From Hydractinia symbiolongicarpus (taxonomy: Eukaryota > Cnidaria > Hydrozoa > Anthoathecata > Hydractiniidae), in assembly GCF_029227915.1 (NCBI RefSeq), contig NC_079877.1, positions 36,483,851 through 36,547,850 on the forward strand: a stretch of DNA of 64,000 bases, written 5' to 3'. Below the pieces are notes generated by a model. It saw only the letters and a list, made by a program, of their open reading frames with translations, searched no databases and was not told where the DNA came from. The translations under genes were made by a program, and so were the position numbers. Shown here piece by piece: positions 51,970 to 63,161 of the stretch. Numbering within the stretch: the first letter of the stretch is position 1; each line of letters opens with the position of its first letter.

Positions 51970-54880
51970 TAATTTAAAAAATCGTTCGGGAAATGAGTTT
52001 ACTCCCTGGGTATTTTCTTTGTATACTTTTGACTATACGGGCCGAGTCCCGGATTTACGGGAATTCGCGGGTTTTCGTTTGCCAGCGATTAAACTTCTTT
52101 TATTCAGGGTCTCATCAAAAATGAAAACATTTTTGAAAACTACAAGTCTCATGCGTTTTAGGCGTGAAAAGATAATTTAAAAAATCGTTCTTGAAATGAG
52201 TTTACTCACAGGGAACTTTCTTTGTATATACTCGACTATACGGGCCAAGCACGGGATTTACGGGAAATCGCGGGTTTTCGTTTGCCGGCGATTAAACTTC
52301 TTTTATTCAGCGTCTCATCAAAAATGAAAACATTTTTGAAAACTACAAATCTCATGCGTTTTAGTGTTGAAAAAGTAATTTAAAAAATCGTTCTTCAAAT
52401 GAGTTTACTCACAGGGTACTTTCTTTGTATATACTCGACTATACGGGCCAAGCACGGGATTTACGGGAATTCGCGGGTTTTTGTTTGCCGGCGATTAAAC
52501 TTCTTTTATTCAGCGTCTCATCAAAAATGAAAACATTTTTGAAAACTACAAGTCTCATGCGTTTTAGTGGTGAAAAAATAATTTAAAAAATCGTTCGGGA
52601 AATGAGTTTACTCCCTGGGTATTTTCTTTGTACACTTTTGACTAAACGGGCCGAGTCCCGGTTTTTCGGGAATCGCGGATTTTTGTTTGCCAGCGATTAA
52701 ACTTCTTTTATTCAGCGTCTCATCAAAAATGAAAACATTTTTGAAAACTAAAAGTCTCATGCGTTTTAGTGGTGAAAAAATAATTTAAAAAATCGTTCGG
52801 GAAATGAGTTTACTCACAGGGTACTTTCTTTGTATACATTCGACTATACGGGCCGAGTCCGGGATTTACGGGAATTCGGGGGTTTTTGTTTGCCGGCGAT
52901 TAAACTTCTTTTATTCAGCGTCTCATCAAAAATGAAAACATTTTTGAAAACTACAAGTCTCATGCGTTTTGGTGGTGAAAAGATAATTTAAAAAATCGTT
53001 CTTGAAATGAGTTTACTCACAGGGTACTTTCTTTGTATATACTCGACTATACGGGCCAAGCACGGGATTTACGGGAAATCTCGGGTTTTCGTTTGCCGGC
53101 GATTAAACTTCTTTTATTCAGCGTCTCATCAAAAATGAAAACATTTTTGAAAACTAAAAGTCTCATGCGTTTTAGTGGTGAAAAAATAATTTAAAAAATC
53201 GTTCGCGAAATGAGTTTACTCACAGGGTACTTTCTTTTCATACATTCGACTATACGGGCCGAGTCCGGGATTTACGGGAAATCGCGGGTTTTCGTTTGCC
53301 GGCGATTAAACATCTTTTATTCAGCGTCTCATCAAAAATGAAAACATTTTTGAAAACTACAAGTCTCATACGCTTTAGTGGTGAAAAAATAATTTAAAAA
53401 ATCGTTCGGGAAATGAGTTTACTCCCTGGGTATTTTCTTTGTATACTTTTGACTATACGGGCCGAGTCCCGGATTTACGGGAATTCGCGGGTTTTCGTTT
53501 GCCAGCGATTAAACTTCTTTTATTCAGGGTCTCATCAAAAATGAAAACATTTTTGAAAACTACAAGTCTCATGCGTTTTAGGCGTGAAAAGATAATTTAA
53601 AAAATCGTTCTTGAAATGAGTTTACTCACAGGGAACTTTCTTTGTATATACTCGACTATACGGGCCAAGCACGGGATTTACGGGAAATCGCGGGTTTTCG
53701 TTTGCCGGCGATTAAACTTCTTTTATTCAGCGTCTCATCAAAAATGAAAACATTTTTGAAAACTACAAATCTCATGCGTTTTAGTGTTGAAAAAGTAATT
53801 TAAAAAATCGTTCTTCAAATGAGTTTACTCACAGGGTACTTTCTTTGTATATACTCGACTATACGGGCCAAGCACGGGATTTACGGGAATTCGCGGGTTT
53901 TTGTTTGCCGGCGATTAAACTTCTTTTATTCAGCGTCTCATCAAAAATGAAAACATTTTTGAAAACTACAAGTCTCATGCGTTTTAGTGGTGAAAAAATA
54001 ATTTAAAAAATCGTTCGGGAAATGAGTTTACTCCCTGGGTATTTTCTTTGTACACTTTTGACTAAACGGGCCGAGTCCCGGTTTTTCGGGAATCGCGGAT
54101 TTTTGTTTGCCAGCGATTAAACTTCTTTTATTCAGCGTCTCATCAAAAATGAAAACATTTTTGAAAACTAAAAGTCTCATGCGTTTTAGTGGTGAAAAAA
54201 TAATTTAAAAAATCGTTCGGGAAATGAGTCTACTCACAGGGTACTTTCTTTGTATACATTCGACTATACGGGCCGAGTCCGGGATTTACGGGAATTCGGG
54301 GGTTTTTGTTTGCCGGCGATTAAACTTCTTTTATTCAGCGTCTCATCAAAAATGAAAACATTTTTGAAAACTACAAGTCTCATGCGTTTTGGTGGTGAAA
54401 AGATAATTTAAAAAATCGTTCTTGAAATGAGTTTACTCACAGGGTACTTTCTTTGTATATACTCGACTATACGGGCCAAGCACGGGATTTACGGGAAATC
54501 TCGGGTTTTCGTTTGCCGGCGATTAAACTTCTTTTATTCAGCGTCTCATCAAAAATGAAAACATTTTTGAAAACTAAAAGTCTCATGCGTTTTAGTGGTG
54601 AAAAAATAATTTAAAAAATCGTTCGGGAAATGAGTTTACTCACAGGGTACTTTCTTTTCATACATTCGACTATACGGGCCGAGTCCGGGATTTACGGGAA
54701 ATCGCGGGTTTTCGTTTGCCGGCGATTAAACATCTTTTATTCAGCGTCTCATCAAAAATGAAAACATTTTTGAAAACTACAAGTCTCATACGCTTTAGTG
54801 GTGAAAAAATAATTTAAAAAATCGTTCGGGAAATGAGTTTACTCCCTGGGTATTTTCTTTGTATACTTTTGACTATACGG
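51970..54880 (+). repeat. Tandem 7-mer duplication (1420 bp period), two copies
   Basis: 51970-53460 matches 53390-54880 at an offset of 1420 bp. The two differences I found are C/G at 53206/54626 and T/C at 52810/54230. Shared rare markers are TTCAGGGTCTC, CAGGGAACTTTC, TCCCGGTTTTTCGGG (52661 and 54081), TTGTACACTTTTG, AATTCGGGGGTT and TTCTTTTCATAC. Confidence 0.9.
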
Positions 54881-57135
54881 TCTGAGTCCCGGATTTACGG
54901 GAATTCGCGGGTTTTCGTTTGCCAGCGATTAAACTTCTTTTATTCAGCGTCTCATCAATAATGAAAACATTTTTGAAAACTACAAGTCTCATGCGTTTTA
55001 GGCGTGAAAAGATAATTTAAAAAATCGTTCTTGAAATGAGTTTACTCACAGGGTACTTTCTTTGTATATACTCGACTATACGGGCCAAGCACGGGATTTA
55101 CGGGAAATCGCGGGTTTTCGTTTGCCGGCGATTAAACTTCTTTTATTCAGCGTCTCATCAAAAATGAAAACATTTTTGAAAACTACAAATCTCATGCGTT
55201 TTAGTGTTGAAAAAATAATTTAAAAAATCGTTCGGAAAATGAGTTTACTCACAGGGTACTTTCTTTGTATACATTCGACTATACGGGCCGAGTCCGAGAT
55301 TTACGGGAATTCGCGGGTTTTTGTTTGCCGGCGATTAAACTTCTTTTATTCAGCGTCTCATCAAAAATGAAAACATTTTTGAAAACTACAAGTCTCATGC
55401 GTTTTAGTGGTGAAAAGATAATTTAAAAAATCGTTCTTCAAATGAGTTTACTCACAGGGTACTTTCTTTGTATATACTCGACTATACGGGCCAAGCACGG
55501 GATTTACGGGAATTCGCGGGTTATTGTTTGCCGGCGATTAAACTTCTTTTATTCAGCGTCTCATCAAAAATGAAAACATTTTTGAAAACTACAAGTCTCA
55601 TGCGTTTTAGTGGTGAAAAAATAATTTAAAAAATCGTTCGGGAAATGAGTTTACTCCCTGGGTATTTTCTTTGTACACTTTTGACTAAACAGGCCGAGTC
55701 CCGGATTTACGGGAATCGCGGATTTTTGTTTGCCAGCGATTAAACTTCTTTTATTCAGCGTCTCATCAAAAATGAAAACATTTTTGAAAACTAAAAGTCT
55801 CATGCGTTTTAGTGGTGAAGAAATAATTTAAAAAATCGTTCGGGAACTGAGTTTACTCACAGGGTACTTTCTTTGTATACATTCGACTATACGGGCCGAG
55901 TCCGGGATTTACCGGAATTCGGGGGTTTTTGTTTGCCGGCGATTAAACTTCTTTTATTCAGCGTCTCATCAAAAATGAAAACATTTTTGAAAACTACAAG
56001 TCTCATGCGTTTTGGTGGTGAAAAGATAATTTAAAAAATCGTTCTTGAAATGAGTTTACTCACAGGGTACTTTCTTTGTATATACTCGACTATACGGGCC
56101 AAGCACGGGATTTACGGGAAATCTCGGGTTTTCGTTTGCCGGCGATTAAACTTCTTTTATTCAGCGTCTCATCAAAAATGAAAACATTTTTGAAAACTAC
56201 AAGTCTCATGCGTTTTGGTGGTGAAAAGATAATTTAAAAAATCGTTCTTGAAATGAGTTTACTCACAGGGTACTTTCTTTGTATATACTCGACTATACGG
56301 GCCAAGCACGGGATTTACGGGAAATCTCGGGTTTTCGTTTGCCGGCGATTAAACTTCTTTTATTCAGCGTCTCATCAAAAATGAAAACATTTTTGAAAAC
56401 TACAAGTCTCATGCGTTATAGTGGTGAAAAAATAATTTAAAAAATCTTTCGGGAAATGAGTTTACTCCCTGGGTATTTTCTTTGTATACTTTTGACTAAA
56501 CGGGCCGAGTCCCGGATTTACGGGAATCGCGGATTTTTGTTTGCCAGCGATTAAACTTCTTTTATTCAGCGTCTCATCAAAAATGAAAACATTTTTGAAA
56601 ACTAAAAGTCTCATGCGTTTTAGTGGTGAAAAGATAATTTAAAAAATCGTTCGGGAAATGAGTTTACTTCCTAGATACTTTCTTTGTATACTTTTGGCTA
56701 TACGGGCTGAGTCCGGGATTTACGGGAATTCGCGGGTTTCCGTTTGCCGGCGATTAAACTTCTTTTATTCAGCGTCTCATCAAAAATGAAAACATTTTTG
56801 AAAACTACAAGTCTCATGCGTTTTGGTGGTGAAAAGATAATTTAAAAAATCGTTCTTGAAATGAGTTTACTCACAGGGTACTTTCTTTGTATATACTCGA
56901 CTATACGGGCCAAGCACGGGATTTACGGGAAATCTCGGGTTTTCGTTTGCCGGCGATTAAACTTCTTTTATTCAGCGTCTCATCAAAAATGAAAACATTT
57001 TTGAAAACTAAAAGTCTCATGCGTTTTAGTGGTGAAAAGATAATTTAAAAAATCGTTCGGGAAATGAGTTTACTCCCTGGGTATTTTCTTTGTATACTTT
57101 TGGCTATACGGGCCGAGTCCGGGATTTACGGGAAT
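54881..57135 (+). repeat. Mosaic satellite segment
   Basis: About eleven monomers, largely a shifted copy of 49.2-50.5 kb. Two units with TTTTGGTGGTG and GGGAAATCTCGGG stand back to back at about 56008 and 56211, nearly identical and 203 bp apart, a fresh single-monomer duplication. No gene is present. Confidence 0.78.
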
Positions 57136-60100
57136 TCGCGGGTTTTCGTTTGCCGGCGATTAAACTTCTTTTATTCAGCGTCTCATCAAAAATGAAAACA
57201 TTTTTGAAAACTACAAGTCTCATGCGTTTTAGTGGTGAAAAGATAATTTAAAAAAACGTTCTGGAAATGAGTTTACTCGCAGGGTACTTTCTTTGTATAC
57301 TTTCGACTATACGGGTCGAGACCGGGATTTACGGGAAATCGCGGGTTTTCGTTTGCCGGCGATTAAACTTCTTTTATTCAGCGTCTCATCAAAAATGAAA
57401 ACATTTTTGAAAACTACAAGTCTCATACGCTTTAGTGGTGAAAAAATAATTTAAAAAATCGTTCGGGAAATGAGTTTACTCCCTGGGTATTTTCTTTGTA
57501 TACTTTTGACTATACGGGCCGAGTCCCGGATTTACGGGAATTCGCGGGTTTTCGTTTGCCAGCGATTAAACTTCTTTTATTCAGCGTCTCATCAAAAATG
57601 AAAACATTTTTGAAAACTACAAGTCTCATGCGTTTTAGGCGTGAAAAGATAATTTAAAAAATCGTTCTTGAAATGAGTTTTCTCACAGGGTACTTTCTTT
57701 GTATATACTCGACTATACGGGCCAAGCACGGGATTTACGGGAAATCGCGGGTTTTCGTTTGCCGGCGATTAAACTTCTTTTATTCAGCGTCTTATCAAAA
57801 ATGAAAACATTTTTGAAAACTACAAGTCTCATGCGTTTTAGTGGTGAAAAAATAATTTAAAAAATCGTTCGGGAAATGAGTTTACTCACAGGGTACTTTC
57901 TTTGTATACATTCGACTATACGGGCCGAGTCCGGGATTTACGGGAAATCGCGGGTTTTCGTTTGCCGGCGATTAAACATCTTTTATTCAGCGTCTCATCA
58001 AAAATGAAAACATTTTTGAAAACTACAAGTCTCATACGCTTTAGTGGTGAAAAAATAATTTAAAAAATCGTTCGGGAAATGAGTTTACTCCCTGGGTATT
58101 TTCTTTGTATACTTTTGACTATACGGGCCGAGTCCCGGATTTACGGGAATTCGCGGGTTTTCGTTTGCCAGCGATTAAACTTCTTTTATTCAGCGTCTCA
58201 TCAAAAATGAAAACATTTTTGAAAACTACAAGTCTCATGCGTTTTAGGCGTGAAAAGATAATTTAAAAAATCGTTCTTGAAATGAGTTTTCTCACAGGGT
58301 ACTTTCTTTGTATATACTCGACTATACGGGCCAAGCACGGGATTTACGGGAAATCGCGGGTTTTCGTTTGCCGGCGATTAAACTTCTTTTATTCAGCGTC
58401 TTATCAAAAATGAAAACATTTTTGAAAACTACAAGTCTCATGCGTTTTAGTGGTGAAAAAATAATTTAAAAAATCGTTCGGGAAATGAGTTTACTCACAG
58501 GGTACTTTCTTTGTATACATTCGACTATACGGGCCAAGCGCGGGATTTACGGGAATTCGCGGGTTTTTGTTTGCCGGCGATTAAACTTCTTTTATTCAGC
58601 GTCTTATCAAAAATGAAAACATTTTTGAAAACTACAAGTCTCATGCGTTTTAGTGGTGAAAAAATAATTTAAAAAATCGTTCGGGAAATGAGTTTACTCA
58701 CAGGGTACTTTCTTTGTATACATTCGACTATACGGGCCGAGTCCGGGATTTACGGGAAATCGCGGGTTTTCGTTTGCCGGCGATTAAACATCTTTTATTC
58801 AGCGTCTCATCAAAAATGAAAACATTTTTGAAAACTACAAGTCTCATACGCCTTAGTGGTGAAAAAATAATTTAAAAAATCGTTCGGGAAATGAGTTTAC
58901 TCCCTGGGTATTTTCTTTGTATACTTTTGACTATACGGGCCGAGTCCCGGATTTACGGGAAATCGCGGGTTTTCGTTTGCCGGCGATTAAACTTCTTTTA
59001 TTCAGCGTCTTATCAAAAATGAAAACATTTTTGAAAACTACAAGTCTCATGCGTTTTAGGCGTGAAAAGATAATTTAAAAAATCGTTCTTGAAATGAGTT
59101 TTCTCACAGGGTACTTTCTTTGTATATACTCGACTATACGGGCCAAGCACGGGATTTACGGGAAATCGCGGGTTTTCGTTTGCCGGCGATTAAACTTCTT
59201 TTATTCAGCGTCTCATCAAAAATGAAAACATTTTTGAAAACTACAAGTCTCATGCGTTTTAGTGGTGAAAAGATAATTTAAAAAAACGTTCTGGAAATGA
59301 GTTTACTCGCAGGGTACTTTCTTTGTATACTTTCGACTATACGGGTCGAGACCGGGATTTACGGGAAATCGCGGGTTTTCGTTTGCCGGCGATTAAACTT
59401 CTTTTATTCAGCGTCTCATCAAAAATGAAAACATTTTTGAAAACTACAAGTCTCATACGCTTTAGTGGTGAAAAAATAATTTAAAAAATCGTTCGGGAAA
59501 TGAGTTTACTCCCTGGGTATTTTCTTTGTATACTTTTGACTATACGGGCCGAGTCCCGGATTTACGGGAATTCGCGGGTTTTCGTTTGCCAGCGATTAAA
59601 CTTCTTTTATTCAGCGTCTCATCAAAAATGAAAACATTTTTGAAAACTACAAGTCTCATGCGTTTTAGGCGTGAAAAGATAATTTAAAAAATCGTTCTTG
59701 AAATGAGTTTTCTCACAGGGTACTTTCTTTGTATATACTCGACTATACGGGCCAAGCACGGGATTTACGGGAAATCGCGGGTTTTCGTTTGCCGGCGATT
59801 AAACTTCTTTTATTCAGCGTCTTATCAAAAATGAAAACATTTTTGAAAACTACAAGTCTCATGCGTTTTAGTGGTGAAAAAATAATTTAAAAAATCGTTC
59901 GGGAAATGAGTTTACTCACAGGGTACTTTCTTTGTATACATTCGACTATACGGGCCGAGTCCGGGATTTACGGGAAATCGCGGGTTTTCGTTTGCCGGCG
60001 ATTAAACATCTTTTATTCAGCGTCTCATCAAAAATGAAAACATTTTTGAAAACTACAAGTCTCATACGCTTTAGTGGTGAAAAAATAATTTAAAAAATCG

Positions 60101-61243
60101 TTCGGGAAATGAGTTTACTCCCTGGGTATTTTCTTTGTATACTTTTGACTATACGGGCCGAGTCCCGGATTTACGGGAATTCGCGGGTTTTCGTTTGCCA
60201 GCGATTAAACTTCTTTTATTCAGCGTCTCATCAAAAATGAAAACATTTTTGAAAACTACAAGTCTCATGCGTTTTAGGCGTGAAAAGATAATTTAAAAAA
60301 TCGTTCTTGAAATGAGTTTTCTCACAGGGTACTTTCTTTGTATATACTCGACTATACGGGCCAAGCACGGGATTTACGGGAAATCGCGGGTTTTCGTTTG
60401 CCGGCGATTAAACTTCTTTTATTCAGCGTCTTATCAAAAATGAAAACATTTTTGAAAACTACAAGTCTCATGCGTTTTAGTGGTGAAAAAATAATTTAAA
60501 AAATCGTTCGGGAAATGAGTTTACTCACAGGGTACTTTCTTTGTATACATTCGACTATACGGGCCAAGCGCGGGATTTACGGGAATTCGCGGGTTTTTGT
60601 TTGCCGGCGATTAAACTTCTTTTATTCAGCGTCTTATCAAAAATGAAAACATTTTTGAAAACTACAAGTCTCATGCGTTTTAGTGGTGAAAAAATAATTT
60701 AAAAAATCGTTCGGGAAATGAGTTTACTCACAGGGTACTTTCTTTGTATACATTCGACTATACGGGCCGAGTCCGGGATTTACGGGAAATCGCGGGTTTT
60801 CGTTTGCCGGCGATTAAACATCTTTTATTCAGCGTCTCATCAAAAATGAAAACATTTTTGAAAACTACAAGTCTCATACGCCTTAGTGGTGAAAAAATAA
60901 TTTAAAAAATCGTTCGGGAAATGAGTTTACTCCCTGGGTATTTTCTTTGTATACTTTTGACTATACGGGCCGAGTCCCGGATTTACGGGAAATCGCGGGT
61001 TTTCGTTTGCCGGCGATTAAACTTCTTTTATTCAGCGTCTTATCAAAAATGAAAACATTTTTGAAAACTACAAGTCTCATGCGTTTTAGGCGTGAAAAGA
61101 TAATTTAAAAAATCGTTCTTGAAATGAGTTTTCTCACAGGGTACTTTCTTTGTATATACTCGACTATACGGGCCAAGCACGGGATTTACGGGAAATCGCG
61201 GGTTTTCGTTTGCCGGCGATTAAACTTCTTTTATTCAGCGTCT
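57136..61243 (+). repeat. Tandem 10-mer higher-order repeat (2030 bp period), two copies
   Basis: 57136-59213 matches 59166-61243 at 2030 bp. I found no mismatch over about 2.08 kb. Markers at the same offset are GGGTCGAGACC (57316, 59346) and CCAAGCGCGGG (58538, 60568). Inside each copy a three-monomer block repeats at about 608 bp (TTTTAGGCGTG units near 57639 and 58247). The end of this block passes directly into a further related unit at 61244. Confidence 0.9.
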
Positions 61244-61490
61244 TATCAAAAATGAAAACATTTTTGAAAACTACAAGTCTCATGCGTTTTAGTGGTGAAA
61301 AAATAATTTAAAAAATCGTTCGGGAAATGAGTTTACTCACAGGGTACTTTCTTTGTATACATTCGACTATACGGGCCGAGTCCGGGATTTACGGGAAATC
61401 GCGGGTTTTCGTTTGCCGGCGATTAAACATCTTTTATTCAGCGTCTCATCAAAAATGAAAACATTTTTGAAAACTACAAGTCTCATACGC
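61244..61490 (+). repeat. Satellite monomers linking the 10-mer and 4-mer blocks
   Basis: Just over one monomer, of the AAACATCTTTTATTC and CATACGCTTTAG subclasses. It contains no gene and no unique sequence. Confidence 0.8.
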
Positions 61491-63161
61491 TTTAGTGGTG
61501 AAAAAATAATTTAAAAAATCGTTCGGGAAATGAGTTTTCTCACAGGGAACTTTCTTTGTATATACTCGACTATACGGGCCAAGCACGGGATTTACGGGAA
61601 ATCGCGGGTTTTCGTTTGCCGGCGATTAAACTTCTTTTATTCAGCGTCTCATCAAAAATGAAAACATTTTTAAAAACTACAAATCTCATGCGTTTTAGTG
61701 TTGAAAAAGTAATTTAAAAAATCGTTCGGGAAATGAGTTTACTCCCTGGGTATTTTCTTTGTATACTTTTGACTATACGGGCCGAGTCCCGGATTTACGG
61801 GAATTCGCGGGTTTTCGTTTGCCAGCGATTAAACTTCTTTTATTCAGGGTCTCATCAAAAATGAAAACATTTTTGAAAACTACAAGTCTCATGCGTTTTA
61901 GGCGTGAAAAGATAATTTAAAAAATCGTTCTTGAAATGAGTTTACTCACAGGGAACTTTCTTTGTATATACTCGACTATACGGGCCAAGCACGGGATTTA
62001 CGGGAAATCGCGGGTTTTCGTTTGCCGGCGATTAAACTTCTTTTATTCAGCGTCTCATCAAAAATGAAAACATTTTTGAAAACTACAAATCTCATGCGTT
62101 TTAGTGTTGAAAAAGTAATTTAAAAAATCGTTCTTCAAATGAGTTTACTCACAGGGTACTTTCTTTGTATATACTCGACTATACGGGCCAAGCACGGGAT
62201 TTACGGGAATTCGCGGGTTTTTGTTTGCCGGCGATTAAACTTCTTTTATTCAGCGTCTCATCAAAAATGAAAACATTTTTGAAAACTACAAGTCTCATGC
62301 GTTTTAGTGGTGAAAAAATAATTTAAAAAATCGTTCGGGAAATGAGTTTTCTCACAGGGAACTTTCTTTGTATATACTCGACTATACGGGCCAAGCACGG
62401 GATTTACGGGAAATCGCGGGTTTTCGTTTGCCGGCGATTAAACTTCTTTTATTCAGCGTCTCATCAAAAATGAAAACATTTTTAAAAACTACAAATCTCA
62501 TGCGTTTTAGTGTTGAAAAAGTAATTTAAAAAATCGTTCGGGAAATGAGTTTACTCCCTGGGTATTTTCTTTGTATACTTTTGACTATACGGGCCGAGTC
62601 CCGGATTTACGGGAATTCGCGGGTTTTCGTTTGCCAGCGATTAAACTTCTTTTATTCAGGGTCTCATCAAAAATGAAAACATTTTTGAAAACTACAAGTC
62701 TCATGCGTTTTAGGCGTGAAAAGATAATTTAAAAAATCGTTCTTGAAATGAGTTTACTCACAGGGAACTTTCTTTGTATATACTCGACTATACGGGCCAA
62801 GCACGGGATTTACGGGAAATCGCGGGTTTTCGTTTGCCGGCGATTAAACTTCTTTTATTCAGCGTCTCATCAAAAATGAAAACATTTTTGAAAACTACAA
62901 ATCTCATGCGTTTTAGTGTTGAAAAAGTAATTTAAAAAATCGTTCTTCAAATGAGTTTACTCACAGGGTACTTTCTTTGTATATACTCGACTATACGGGC
63001 CAAGCACGGGATTTACGGGAATTCGCGGGTTTTTGTTTGCCGGCGATTAAACTTCTTTTATTCAGCGTCTCATCAAAAATGAAAACATTTTTGAAAACTA
63101 CAAGTCTCATGCGTTTTAGTGGTGAAAAAATAATTTAAAAAATCGTTCGGGAAATGAGTTT
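61491..63161 (+). repeat. Tandem 4-mer duplication (812 bp period), two copies
   Basis: 61491-62349 matches 62303-63161 at an offset of 812 bp with no mismatch seen. From 61539 the first copy also equals 51799-52609 (offset 9740 bp, 48 monomers). From 62351 to the window end the sequence equals 51799-53448 (offset 10552 bp, 52 monomers). A block from the 52-kb region was thus copied here and its first four monomers were then duplicated, or the reverse. Confidence 0.88.
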
